Positions 10,836 to 20,904 of a stretch of DNA of 64,000 nt are shown piece after piece. The notes under the pieces are model-generated. The model had not been told where the DNA came from. It made no database searches and saw only the letters and a list, made by a program, of their open reading frames with translations. The DNA is from Pectinophora gossypiella (Eukaryota; Arthropoda; Insecta; Lepidoptera; Gelechiidae), in the NCBI RefSeq assembly GCF_024362695.1, contig NC_065410.1, positions 2,042,001 through 2,106,000 of the forward strand, in the 5' to 3' direction. How positions within the stretch are numbered: the stretch's first letter is position 1; each line of letters starts with the position of its first letter. Position numbers and translations under genes: made by a program.

Positions 10836-11374
10836 TGTGACTCTTAAATTGATGATGAGGAAGATATCTCTACTGTTCTAATTGCAAGTCAGATAAACGA
10901 TTATTCCTCAACAGGCTCGACATAAAAACCAATGTACTCTCTTTATAGACCAGCATTCGACCCGGTCGCTGGAGCCACTAACATTTACGTCTGAAGCGTG
11001 GACACTAATTAGGGGCAATAGGAGAATAGAGGCAATGCCGCTGACATTCATTGAAAGTAAGAGCCTTATCCAAGCTTATCACAATTCATGCTAATCTACT
11101 AAGGTAGCAAAACGTAATCTATAATATCGTGAAGGACAATCATCTAGTAAGTATTGATTATTTCTAGCAAGAGAATCGTAAGCCATGTCAGTAGTAAATC
11201 ACTTTATGAGACTGTCCTGTGTTTGGTTAGGATCCTTCTATCATCAAAATTTTCGAAAAATTCAGATTATTTTGTGTTTTGCAAGGTACGTTAACGCGTT
11301 AGTCTCAGTTAATGAGATGACCGCATAAACACTGAATTCTTCTCTGATTGCACAATACGATTGCCTGGAAGAAA
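10836..11374. other. No supported feature
   Basis: Mixed AT-rich sequence without gene-like frames or recognisable repeat ends. Confidence 0.4.
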
Positions 11375-11507
11375 AAAGTTAAGGTTAGGTTAAGATTGTC
11401 TGGAAGAGATTGATACCTTAGCAATAAGGCCACCTTTTGTACTATCTAACTGATTATATTATTTTTAATGTTTATTTTAAGTGCAATAAACAGTTATTGT
11501 GTTGTAT
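11375..11507 (+). repeat. Retroelement 3' tail
   Basis: Contains GTCTGGAAGAGATTG, AGCAATAAGGCCACCTTTTG and an AAGTGCAATAAACAGTTATT end. The same order occurs inverted at 14500-14600. This is the 3' end of a dispersed family. Confidence 0.6.
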
Positions 11508-11572
11508 TACCGCAAAATTCAATCACATCACTCACACTTCACAGCCACAACCGACTTACCAACGCAATCAAA

Positions 11573-11810
11573 GACGTAACACGTTCCGCGGTTCGTCACC
11601 GCCGTAACAGTGGCTATGACGTCATGAGTGACGTCACACAGTGGCTGCGTGCAATCACACGTTGAGGTTTCGCGGTCTCACCTTCGATTCATTACGGGAA
11701 GTGCGTCAGGACGTGTGATCGTCAGTTGTGATTTGATTTCGTTTCGATTATACACCAAATTGGAAGGTTTCTTGCGGTTGCGTTTCAATCAGGACGGCCT
11801 TGTGGTAAGG
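11573..11810 (+). promoter_or_regulatory. Candidate host promoter and first exon with two CREs
   Basis: Unlike its AT-rich surroundings, this segment is GC-rich and not obviously repetitive. Two perfect palindromic CRE/ATF sites, TGACGTCA, lie 12 bp apart start to start (11617-11624 and 11629-11636). About 90 bp downstream is TCAGT (11722-11726), the arthropod initiator motif. The following sequence reaches a donor-like GTGGTAAGG with GT at 11805. This reads as a plus-strand promoter with a non-coding first exon of about 80 nt. No downstream coding exon could be linked to it inside the window. TATA is absent. Confidence 0.35.
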
Positions 11811-12460
11811 TTGGGGAGAAATGTGGTAGCTGTTGGTGTTAGCTGCATATAATACCCCTTTCTCGTCTATTTATATTTATAATCATAAAAGCTCACAACT
11901 ATGTTCCCAAAAGGGTTACTCAGACGTACTATCATCGCAAGATCAACTGAGTATCCACACTTCACCAAGCTTTCTTTTATACCATCGTAAGTCGAGACAA
12001 CTACTGACTTTGTTATTATGCGTAGTGTAATGTGCATTAGTGTAAACATTTTTATTTATTTTTTTAATTTGCTATCTGCGAGGAACTATAATTGGCTTTC
12101 TGTGTTTACCATAAGATGCTACTGAATTAATTATAGCTGTTGTTTCACCGAACATTAAATAAATAAATAAACTATAGTGAAAATTATCTTTTGGACATCA
12201 CAAAAGGATACGACGACGATTTGTTAGTAGATACACTACAGATTGCGTATGAGACGATTACGCCTAGTTTAGTGAAGTCTTAAGTGAAGTGTCAGTGAAG
12301 TGACGTTGCCGGAGTTGAACTGCGAAGCTGTGTGTAACAACTGTATCGGTGTTGCGAATAAAACTCACAAATCCCACTTCCATAACATAACAGTGTGAAA
12401 CTGCAAAGTGGGAGTCGACTAAAGGATTATCTTCTTTCTCACATTATGAACTAATTTCAA
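11811..12460. other. No supported gene
   Basis: Contains short overlapping frames (11833-12049). At about 12265-12310 there are AGTGAAGTG repeats, as is common in insect 5' leaders, but no linked frame. GT/AG signals are not convincing. Confidence 0.35.
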
Positions 12461-12788
12461 AATTCAAAAATATCTTTATTCAGCCTACTGAATAAAGATA
12501 GTAAAAATTGACGATTCAAAGTGTAACTATGTCACCTAAACATAGTGACACTTTGAATCGTCAATTTTTACATAACGAACGTCTCATCCGCCTAAAACTA
12601 CTGCAGCTTCTCACAACCTGTATAGCCGGGGAAAAGAAGCTGCAAGAAAAATCTCGGCACAGGGCCCTAGACGTTCTTAAAAAAAAATTGTTATTTAGCT
12701 GCCTAATATCAGTTTTCACACAGTTAATCCCATGCATTCATATCTTTTAAATAATCACTAACTTTATAATAACCCTTTTTTGTAAATT
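12461..12788 (-). mobile_element. 5'-truncated LINE copy with a foldback at its 3' end
   Basis: On the minus strand this matches the last codons and 3' UTR of the LINE at 31.8-35.6 kb (GATATGAATGCATGGGATTA; CTAGGGCCCTGTGCCGAG; GCAGCTTCTTTTCCCCGGC). It extends to the AATAAAGATATTTTTGAATT end. Close to the 3' end, about 45 bp (TTGACGATTCAAAGTG and neighbours) are present twice in opposite orientation (about 12487-12535 and 12536-12571), making a hairpin that the long copy lacks. An 80-codon plus frame across it is only antisense to the UTR. Confidence 0.8.
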
Positions 12789-12794
12789 TAATGA

Positions 12795-12905
12795 TTAAAA
12801 TTGCTGTTTAGCAATAAGGCCGCCTATTGTGCTTATGTTTTATTCGTATGTTTATGTCCTTTATATATGGTGTTATGCAATAAAGTATTATTGATTGATT
12901 GATTG
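12795..12905 (+). repeat. Retroelement 3' tail, (GATT)n type, copy 2
   Basis: TTGCTGTTTAGCAATAAGGC ... GCAATAAAGTATTATTGATT with a GATTGATTG end, the same tail as 3452-3540. It directly abuts the truncated LINE copy. Confidence 0.65.
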
Positions 12906-13018
12906 AAAAGTTAACTTTAGAAGTTGCCTATATCAACCAGCTTACGTGCACGCACAGGGCAAATAGTGATTATATGTATAACATTAAACACAGCTTCTTC
13001 TCATTACACATTCATTAT

Positions 13019-13150
13019 AGACGGCAAAACGGCTCACCACCTATCACGTTGGTTTAACAGAAAGCGGTAAGGTGTGGGTACTTAGTTGATCTTGCGATAG
13101 ATGTCCCTTTGTCTACCCCAATTGGTATGTAGTCGTGAGCTTATGCATGT
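13019..13150 (+). repeat. Repeat F
   Basis: Landmarks ACGGCTCACCACCTATCACG, TTGGTTTAACAGAAAG, TACCCCAATTGGTATGTAG and TCGTGAGCTTATG recur at 16275-16400 and 18240-18345. No ends or coding sequence were defined. Confidence 0.5.
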
Positions 13151-13660
13151 ATAAAACACAGCTGCTTTGAACCGCTTCGACACAATACATGCGAAACTAA
13201 ATTTTTCACACTTTTGCACGGAATAGGTTCACGCGTACCCCGAGAGCGACAATAAATCCGTTGTGAGATGTTATTAAAAACCCTCGATCCGCTGACCTAT
13301 CTGACGTGACCTATCAATATCCGAAACACCTACCACGTCGTCATATTCCAGTGTTGCAAGTTTGGAGAAGTAGCGACATTGAAATGTATAAGTGCTCTGT
13401 CTCAGAAATGCTCATAACTTGTTTCCATATACCTATTGTCGTATTTTTCATGATGCATGTATTTATATAGACTATAATACTAGGCTCTTAAAATTTTGTG
13501 CGCCGCAAGGCAAAAATGAAGAACGTATAATGTGAACACTGTCATCTGTATTTTTTTTTATATTATTCCACTTTAATTTCATATTTTATTCATATTTGTC
13601 AGTTAAGGTTAAATAGAGACTGCTTTGTTAATTTAATTACTAATTTGTAGGTGCTATGTA

Positions 13661-13799
13661 CGGTCACGAGCATTAATATGTATACACTTTGGTACCATGT
13701 CACATTAACTTTTTTGACAAATTGAACTTAAGTCTCACTAAATGTCAAATATGTTAGTGCGACTGAGTCCTAAAGTGGGTACATTATTGCTCATGACTG
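13661..13799. mobile_element. Tc1/mariner-like MITE, copy 2
   Basis: A 139-bp inverted relative of 6705-6845, with termini CGGTCACGAGCATTAATA and CAGTCATGAGCAATAA, flanked by TA at 13659-13660 and 13800-13801. Two intact copies with TA at both ends support the boundaries. Confidence 0.75.
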
Positions 13800-13989
13800 T
13801 ACACTGTAATTGTCATATATATATGTCTTAATTTTAGTAGGTAATTGTCTTAGTTTTTAATGTTTTATATATATGATGTGGTAGTACTAAATAAATAAAT
13901 ATATAAATATTACTTATTTTTAAGCAAATAAATTATCTTTATCTTGATCACTAGTACCGTAGTTGCGCCACCAGCGGGAAGTAATTCGG

Positions 13990-14260
13990 GATAAGGATAT
14001 TTTTTTTATTGGATGTTTTATGGTGTCCTAGTGAGATTGGAAAGGTCACGTCTGTCGGATGCCAAACGACCTGTGGGCTAAGATCACCACAGAATGGTCT
14101 CCGATTAGAGACAGGCGCATGCGTGGCAGACCGAGCGCGCGTGGCGCGACAACTTGGATGCTTTCTTGAAGGGCTGGCCGGAGGAAGCACTGGAGATAAG
14201 AGTTCTGGAAGAAATGGAGGAAGGCCTTTGCAGACTAGTGGGACACTTGGGATAAGATAA
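13990..14260 (+). pseudogene. LINE ORF2 C-terminal remnant (RWRDNLDAF type)
   Basis: One frame reads RGRPSARWRDNLDAF then LKGWPEEALEIRV and ends near LVGHLG. The R-W-x-D-x-L ... W pattern is common near the C-terminus of insect endonuclease-RT proteins. Reading frames at 14009-14260 and on the minus strand are other registers of the same DNA. Upstream domains are gone. Confidence 0.55.
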
Positions 14261-14449
14261 GTGAGAAGCAAACAAAAGGACCGCGATCGTTGCAGGATAT
14301 ACAAGAGTTAATAAATTAACGAAACAAAAAGATAGCAAAAGGAAATTCATGGTTTCTGCTCACCCCAGTGGAAAATAGGCGTGAGTTTTGTAAGCGTGTA
14401 TATTATGATATGTTGGACTGACAAACACTATGCTGAGAAAATTTGCGAC

Positions 14450-14625
14450 GAATACAATACAATGCAATGCAATGCAATGCAATGCAATACAATACAATAC
14501 AAAAACTCTTTATTGCACTTAAAATAAATTTTAAAAATAAACGATTGTAATCAGCTGGACAGTACAACAGGAGGCCTTATTGCTAGGGTAGCAATCTCTT
14601 CCAGGCAAACCAGAAATGTAGAGAA
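14450..14625 (-). repeat. Retroelement 3' tail with (AATGC)n/(AATAC)n
   Basis: A pentanucleotide run (about 14450-14505) is followed by the inverse of a polyadenylation-like end, then GGCCTTATTGCTAGGGTAGC and CTCTTCCAGGCAAACC. These match the tail at 11375-11507 in the opposite orientation. Confidence 0.6.
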
Positions 14626-15157
14626 ATAAATAAAAATTCTGACTACTAAAAGTTTGATTGGGTATATTCGCAAAGGAATAGTGAGAGTAACTGCAGATTA
14701 TCTTATTGATAAGTTGCGGCTCTGTTCACTTCTTTACGAAGAACGTGCGAGATACGGTACGATAAGCTAATTAGCAAAAGAAAGTAGCGTTTTTTTTAAA
14801 TGACGATGAGTCAAAACGTCCGCCGCCACCAACAGGTTCCAGAAATATCTCATTCGAAGCGACTTATCGAGTTGATATTTTCGTTTTATGGCGACTTTCT
14901 CGGTTTAGCCGGAATTCGGGTTTTTAAATATGATTTCAGGTTCGTCCTGGTACATCATCGTTTCAAGTTTTCAACCAACAGATTCCAGACATATCTCAAT
15001 CGAAGCGACTGTGAGTTGATATTTCTAAGCCCCATAGATTTTGAAGCTAAAACTAATTGGTAGTCTTTTTATAGATATTAATGAAACTATTTACACGTAT
15101 AAAGTATCTGTTGGAAGGGGGACAGGTCTCATACAATTACCGTCATTGTCAACACAA
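14626..15157. other. No supported gene
   Basis: An 87-codon frame at 14800-15063 has no recognisable motif. It contains a direct repeat of ATATCTCATTCGAAGCGACT-like sequence about 130 bp apart, so it is probably repeat-derived. Confidence 0.35.
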
Positions 15158-15299
15158 AATACATACATACATACATAAACTCACGCCTATTTCCCACCGG
15201 GGTGAGCAGAGACTATAGAACTCCATTTGCTTTGATCCTGACACACTTCTCTTGCTTCCTCCACATTCATCAATCGCTTCATACACGCACGCCGGTCAA
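15158..15299 (-). repeat. LINE C-terminal tail (AREVC type)
   Basis: On the minus strand the sequence would encode ACMKRLMNVEEAREVCQDR-like residues. It ends GGTGGGAAATAGGCGTGAGT and (TATG)n, the end of an insect endonuclease-RT element. Other copies are at 18085-18235 (+), 26815-26928 (+), 26225-26345 (-) and 52655-52805 (-). Confidence 0.6.
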
Positions 15300-15910
15300 C
15301 ACAACATACATATACTTATATCTTTCTAATTTCTAATTTTTAAGTTTGATGTGTAATTTTAATTTTACTTTATTTTTAAATACTTAAGTACCCTTAATTG
15401 TATAAGTTATGTACGCCGTAATTGTCATATATATTAGTCACAATACCGTAACCTCATAAATGTAAAATGTTTTAATGTGATGTGGTTGTACTTTATTAAT
15501 AAATAAATAAATAAATAAACACAAATCAAAATCAATATCAAAAAATCAAATCAAATCTTCTTCTAAAAGTCTGTAACTTTGACCACGCTCGCTTGCCACA
15601 GGAGGACACGTTCTGACGCGATACATCAGCGTACTATTGGCACGGTCTCACCCAGCCCCCCTCCCCTCACCCCCCCCCCATTTGCATGTAAATTGAATAA
15701 CGACGTCGCCCAGCTTTGGTTGGCGGATCCGCTCGCAGTTTGTCCTTTCAAGATGTAATGCATGTTGCGATTTTCATGGGGAATTGGAAAAATATGGGCT
15801 TCCGAACGCTTGCTGGGATGCGGCGATTGATTGGGCTTTTTGTGGCTTACGATTGCTTCTCCAACGGGAAGCCTGTTGGATTCCCGGTACCGTACTTGCA
15901 CCAATGAGTT

Positions 15911-16237
15911 GAGACGGCCTCCGTGGTCCAGTGGTTGAGCGTTGGGCTCACGATCGGAGGTCCCGGGTTCGAATCCCGGTGGGGACATATCACAAAAATT
16001 ACTTTGTGATCCCTAGTTTGGTTAGGACATTACAGGCTGATCACCTGATTGTCCAAAAAGTAAGATGATCCGTGCTTCGGGAGGCATGTTAAGCCGTTGG
16101 TCCCGGTTACTACTTACTGATGTAAGTAGCCGTTACATGAGCCAAGTCAGGGGCCTTTGGCAGCTCAATAGTAACCCTGACACCAGGGTTGATGAGGTTG
16201 ATACTCCACCTCACAACCCACATGATAGAAGAAGAAG
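15911..16237 (+). mobile_element. SINE B, full length with 11-bp target duplication
   Basis: The tRNA-like head carries box A (GTGGTCCAGTGGTTGAGC) and box B (GGTTCGAATCCC). The body has ACTTTGTGATCCCTAGTTTG, GATGATCCGTGCTTCGG and CCTGACACCAGGGTTGATGA, and it ends in (GAA)n. Perfect copies of ACCAATGAGTT lie directly on both sides (15900-15910 and 16238-16248). This is the signature of target-primed insertion. It is the best-defined SINE in the window and the reference for the others. A tRNA gene call for the head would be wrong. Confidence 0.85.
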
Positions 16238-16274
16238 ACCAATGAGTTATTAACACAGTTGACTCGACTATTAT

Positions 16275-16400
16275 AGGCGGCGATACGGCTCACCGCCTAT
16301 AACGTTAGACTAACAGAATTCTCGGTGACTTAGTTCGTCTAGCGATGGGTGTACCTCTGACTACCCCATTTGGGAATACTGTCGTGAGCAAGCTTATGTT
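16275..16400 (+). repeat. Repeat F, copy 2
   Basis: Same landmarks as 13019-13150: GCGATACGGCTCACCGCCTA, CTACCCCATTTGGGAATAC and CGTGAGCAAGCTTATG. Confidence 0.5.
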
Positions 16401-16527
16401 ATGAAATAAATCAACACCCGGCTAGCAATCATCTGTATTAAGTCCGGTTCAAATATAGGTGCAACCACTCTTCGCAAGCTATTATGAAGTTCCATGTTAT
16501 GTTAACTGTTTGGGGTTTTTTTTTGAC

Positions 16528-16690
16528 TAGACTTATTGTAGGTTTGCCGCAGATGGCATTAACTACTGGGCCGCACAAATAGGAAGTGCTGAGGGCTTTC
16601 ACCCGGTACAAAATTCAAGACAACGGGCTTGAGGGTGCCTATTGGGCGCGAACCTCGGCTCAGGGTGTCGTCTGAGAGGACGACTATTTG
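16528..16690 (-). repeat. Repeat E, copy 2
   Basis: Inverse of 9072-9335: it starts with the tail TTTGACTAGACTTATTGTAG and includes GCGCGAACCTCGGCTCAGGG. The far half is truncated. Confidence 0.6.
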
Positions 16691-16792
16691 TAAGAATTAA
16701 TCGATGCTAGTAAAACACAATAAACTACTAATATTCTTTCTTAAGAAAGGATAAGTATGTTACTAACTGTGGATTTTGTAATCACATCATCA

Positions 16793-17095
16793 ACATCTCC
16801 CTAGCATTATACCTAACCTGAAGATTTGACAGGTTTTTAACAGAAGCGACTGCCTGTCTGACCTTCCAACCCACGAAGGAGAAACCAGCCCAATACAGGT
16901 TTGGTCACATACCCCTGAAAATGCATTTCTCGGGAATGTGGGTTTTCTCACGATGTTTTCTTTCACCGCTGAGCGGGATAATCATTTATGATCCAAACAT
17001 GAACTCGGAAACAAATTCAACAATTAGTTTAGGTCTATGCTTCATTTGAACCTGCATTTTACCAACTGAGCTAACGTGGATTCACAGCGTGGATC
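16793..17095 (-). repeat. SINE A, nearly complete
   Basis: Inverse of 27807-28075, from AGCATTATACCTAACCTG through CTTCCAACCCACGAAGGAGA and CTCGGGAATGTGGGTTTTCT to the degraded tRNA-like head. Box B is altered (TTTGAACCTGC), so the copy is old. Confidence 0.65.
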
Positions 17096-17099
17096 TTGT

Positions 17100-17165
17100 T
17101 CATCATCATCAATTTAAGAGCCACGCTCTTGTCGGTGTAACATTTTCCGTTCCAGTCTATCAAAG
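17100..17165 (-). repeat. LINE tail motif with (GAT)n
   Basis: CATCATCATC then TTAAGAGCCACGCTCTTGTC, the inverse of the tail at 842 and 19870. An identical arrangement is at 29872-29920. Confidence 0.6.
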
Positions 17166-17737
17166 GCCAACTCCTTGACTTCCCAACAGGGTCCACATAA
17201 TATCAGCGTCGTGGTTCACGCCGCGACTTGTGCTGAGTGAGGCCCTTTTATCTCAGGACGTCCACCATCACCTTATGATCATTTCGACAAACATCCGTCT
17301 TGCTTTTTTGTAATTGTTTTAGTGGAAATTTGATATGATGTTGTTGTCTTTTTTTATGTGACGTCCTTTTATAAAAAAACTATTTCTATTTCACGACGTT
17401 AACCTTTTCTTCTTCACCCCTTCCTAACCGTTACCCTTTTTTTTTCTTTTTTTTGTTAACATTTTTATCATTTTGTTATCTAATTTAAATAAATAATAAT
17501 AATAATTGCACATCTGTGGTCGAACCCTTAATCCACACGACACAGCTGAAGAGACGGGTTTGAACGATGACGTCATCTTGAGCAGTTAAGACCAGAACTG
17601 GAATTAATATGGTTGTTACTTGGTCCATTGTAAACAGAATCCCATTGTCACTGTCGGTTTATTAATGACTGAAGGAGTTACGGTGCAGAGTGAGTGAGGT
17701 ATAACCTACAGAATTGTTAGGATCATGAATTCTAGTA
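17166..17737. other. No supported gene
   Basis: T-rich tracts around 17440-17470 and an AATAAATAATAATAATAATT run. Nothing gene-like. Confidence 0.4.
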
Positions 17738-17801
17738 CAGTCATGAGCAATATAATGTTCCCACTTTAGGACTCTGTCGCACTAACATATTTGACTAAAA
17801 C
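17738..17801 (+). mobile_element. Tc1/mariner-like MITE, truncated copy 3
   Basis: Starts CAGTCATGAGCAATATAATG after TA and follows copies 1 and 2 for about 60 bp. The match stops where the foldback MITE at 17802 begins, so a later insertion or deletion removed the rest. Confidence 0.6.
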
Positions 17802-17980
17802 TTAGAGGGATGATTCAGAACATAATTCTGAGGTGATATCAATTGGAATTTTCCGTCTCAAAAGTATGGACTATAATAAATCAAAAATTTAAAAAAAAAA
17901 CACTAACATTTTCCTCAATTATCCGACGGGAAATTCCACTTAATATCAACTCAGAATCATGGTCTGAATCATCATCTTAA
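17802..17980. mobile_element. Foldback MITE (GATGATTCAG ends)
   Basis: Left arm AGGGATGATTCAGAACATAA ... TTTTCCGTC and right arm, inverted, of about 55 bp enclose an A-rich middle. A half copy lies at about 5935-6000. No coding sequence. Confidence 0.65.
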
Positions 17981-18084
17981 GTATTCATTACGATATCACT
18001 AACACCCTGTATATTGTTAATACGTGGGCGTCTTTTGTCTTTATAAAGTTGTGTAATTTCAATTAAACAGTTCAGTAAAACAAC

Positions 18085-18235
18085 AGATCTACTCAGAACC
18101 GACGTGCGTGTATGAAACGATTGATGAATGTGAAGGAAGCAAGAGAAGTGTGTCAGGATCGAAGCTAATGGTATTCCATAGTCTCTGCTTTCCACGGTGA
18201 GAAATAGGCGGGAGTTTATGTATATAGGTAAGTAT
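18085..18235 (+). pseudogene. LINE C-terminal tail, sense copy
   Basis: Reads CGACGTGCGTGTATGAAACG then a frame with MNVKEAREVCQDRS, followed by TAGTCTCTGCTT and GGTGAGAAATAGGCGGGAGT. Same family as 15158-15299. Confidence 0.6.
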
Positions 18236-18239
18236 GTAA

Positions 18240-18345
18240 AATCACAGGCAATACGGCTCAGCGGTTGTCACGTTGGTTTAAGAAAAAGCTCGGGCAATGA
18301 CTGCTGTTCTGCCTACCCCAATCGAGTATATAGTCGTAGATTTAT
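18240..18345 (+). repeat. Repeat F, copy 3
   Basis: GGCAATACGGCTCAGCGGTT, CACGTTGGTTTAAG and TACCCCAATCGAGTATATAG. Shares order and spacing with 13019-13150. Confidence 0.5.
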
Positions 18346-18378
18346 TTAATTCAGGCAACTATGGCCCATACAGTATAT

Positions 18379-18525
18379 TGGCCCCGATTCCTGCAGACTC
18401 CTTCTAATTTTACTTTAAGTTAAACCTGTCCTTTTCTTATCCGCCGAAAAGGAAAGGGACGGATTATTGACAGCTCTTAATTTTAGGAAGAATGAGTAAA
18501 TGAATGAATACCCCGGGCGAATCAA
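18379..18525. mobile_element. Half of the long-TIR foldback MITE
   Basis: Left arm only: GGCCCCGATTCCTGCAGACT, CTAATTTTACTTTAAGTTA, CCGCCGAAAAGGAAAGGGAC and the centre CCCCGGGCGA. The right arm is missing. Confidence 0.65.
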
Positions 18526-18734
18526 AAAGGTATCCCTAGCTCAGACGCTTACGTAGTATTTAATATTCGTTATTCTATGCTGATACATAACAAAATATAG
18601 CATCGCGCCTATATCCCCGAAAGGGTTTGTTCACCCACTCCTCGCCAACTATGTTCAAGTCCCATGTAACATAGAATTTTCACGAGCACAACGGAGCCAA
18701 GAAAAGAAAAGAAAGGAAAACATGAAACAGTAGG

Positions 18735-18910
18735 ACTAGGGCCCTGTGCTAGGAGGTTTTCTGGCCACGTCTTTCCCTCAGCGTTACAGATTGCGATGTG
18801 GTAGTAGTTTTACAGCTAGTAACATAATATGTAATTAAATTTTTTGACGTTCAAAAAGCGCTAACTTTGTAAGCCAATTTTAAAAAATAAATATTTTTAT
18901 TTTTTTTTGA
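18735..18910 (+). repeat. LINE 3' UTR of a relative of the 31.8-kb element
   Basis: CTAGGGCCCTGTGCTAGGAGG, then a diverged ACGTCTTTCCCTCAGCG segment, TAGTAGTTTTAC and an AAAAAATAAATATTTTTATT end follow the landmark order of the LINE 3' UTR at 35.4-35.6 kb. Divergence suggests a sister family. Confidence 0.5.
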
Positions 18911-19639
18911 ACCACGTGATATCAAGTATCTTTAATCCAAACACGAAATCAAACTCACAAATTCGAATTCAGTGGTTCAGAGCCCGAGTTGAAGTTCAAG
19001 AAATTGTTTACACTCAAAACTAGACAAAACACACGAAGTCTTCTCAACCATCCAACCAAAGCTACTAAATGTATAAAAGCCAAAGTATATCACAGAGAAG
19101 CGAGTGGAGAAGCCGGTAAAATATTCATGAAACATTGCGTTCGGATGCAATAAAAGCAAATCAGTCGGATGCATGTCGGCAACTTTAAAAATAAATACAC
19201 AGATGAGTGGAGACTAACCGGAGGCATTGTACAGTTGTGAAGGAAAATGTGGAAAGATTTGAGATTCTGTATCATTTAAGTCTATGTTGGTTTAAATATA
19301 CCTATTACTAAGAAGCCACTCTCAGTTCTGTAAAAAACCGGACCCTGTGAAAAACGGGATAATTTATTTTATTTTATTTATTTATTTCAAATCGGGAAAC
19401 AAACAGCTTAAATAACAATTTAAAAATCCAAATAGTTTGTACATTAGGCAATGAAGTCTCCACTTATAACTAATACATGCATCACTGAGAAGTAGACAGA
19501 AGCAATAAATAAATTAAGTAAGCAAGCAATACAAAAATAGAAAGAAAAGTTGATGCTACATTTGTTCCAACGTTTTGAACGTTATATTTGCTACAAGTTC
19601 TAACTATAAACCGGTGCTTTAGGTAATTATTTCTGCAAA
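18911..19639. other. No supported gene
   Basis: Two overlapping minus-strand frames (18977-19275) lack motifs. A SINE A tail scrap (ACCGGACCCTGTGAAAAACG) is at about 19337-19357. An inverted retroelement tail with TTTATTTATTTATTTC starts near 19365. Confidence 0.4.
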
Positions 19640-19870
19640 AAGGATGATGCTAGGGAGATGATGATACATATTACTAAGAAGACAACATAAACATCACAGA
19701 AGGGGAGATAGAAGAAAAAAGAGGAAGACAGAGAAGAGCTTACATGGAACAAATTGTACAGAAGGCGAACGTCGTGTCTTATAAGGAACTGAAAGAATTG
19801 GTCTTTGAAAGACAAGAATGAAGAATGCTGCATCGACAAGAGCGTGGCTCTGAAATTAATGATGATGATA
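19640..19870 (+). pseudogene. LINE ORF2 C-terminal end and tail
   Basis: A frame ending at TGA near 19820 reads KRGRQRRAYMEQIV then SYKELKELVFERQE. This matches the usual last residues of insect endonuclease-RT proteins (basic R-G-R run, then Y-x-E-L-K-E). It is followed by GAGCGTGGCTCTGA and a (GAT)n tail. An overlapping minus-strand frame of 70 codons is antisense to it. Confidence 0.7.
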
Positions 19871-20595
19871 ACTTAGAAATCGTTCAGCTGCTAAGGTGTT
19901 ATTTTCGAAGGCAATTCTTCTTTCGTGTGGGTAACAAGGTCGATGACGTCCTTACCAACATTGGTGTCAGAGAAAATGAAATTTTTGTATAAATTGTCCG
20001 AGGTACTAACTATACCAGTTTATCTCTACGAAAGCGAACTCCAATAAACAAACCGGAAATCTAGACGGAACAGAACCCAAATAAGGGAGCACTTATTTGA
20101 GACAAAGCCATAAAGACGACTAATGCGACCAGTCCGAGACAGACATAAAGCTAGATTAAATCTTTTCACACACCATTAGCATTCTCCGTTTTAAACCGAC
20201 GACTGCGGACGAAAGTGTCCTGTATCCGTTTCGTTAAGCCATCGCTAAAGGATATCACTTTGGTAAATGCAAAACAGACAACAGGAAAGGCCACATAGAA
20301 GCGATTCACCTAAAAAGCGATAATGCAATTTGACGATTGCGCATATAAAAGTAAGTGTGCAGTGTCAAGAAATGACAAATTGCAATATTTCTTTTTAAGA
20401 TAAGTGGTTTTTTGAACCCCCCAGAAGGTGAAGCCTAGAAATTTCCTCTGAGCAAGCCATGCTTATCTAGTAATCACCAGAACGGCATAAATGGTTAAAC
20501 TTGATCACGTTTAAAGCATAATATTGGATATGATGACAATTGAAATATTGTATTGTATTTTTGTTGAAATACTTTATATGAAACAATGCCATACA
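19871..20595. other. No supported gene
   Basis: A decayed SINE B tail lies at about 19911-19975 (TTCTTCTTTCGTGTGGGT, ACATTGGTGTCAG). The rest is unassigned, ending at the A that abuts the Helitron. Confidence 0.4.
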
Positions 20596-20714
20596 TCTAT
20601 ACTTATAATAAATCTGTAGAGAGGTCAATTCTGTACATTAAATATTTTTTCAAAATAACTATCAGGGGGTGATAAGTGATCGATACTGATGCCAAAAATG
20701 CAATCAGTAAAATT

Positions 20715-20716
<2 letters not shown>

Positions 20717-20779
<63 letters not shown>
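20717..20779. repeat. (CTGT)n microsatellite in Helitron
   Basis: About fifteen perfect CTGT units near the 5' end of the Helitron. A 71-codon frame running across it (20689-20904) is an artefact of the repeat. Confidence 0.9.
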
Positions 20780-20904
20780 ATGTTCCTTATAGAAACAAAA
20801 ACTACTGGACGGATTTTAATGAAACTTGGTACAATTATTCTTCACACTCCTGGACAGGTCATAGTATACTTTTCATCACGCTACAATCAATAGGAGCAGA
20901 GTAG

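Noticed and set aside
15916..15987. tRNA gene suggested by box A and box B
   Set aside because: The match is the head of a SINE with a 250-bp body, a GAA tail and an 11-bp target duplication; the same head recurs several times in the window. The heads at 2455, 22769, 23230, 27807 and 31476 were rejected for the same reason.
20689..20904. 71-codon frame with a repetitive Cys/Leu/Ser/Val segment
   Set aside because: Produced by the CTGT microsatellite in the Helitron.
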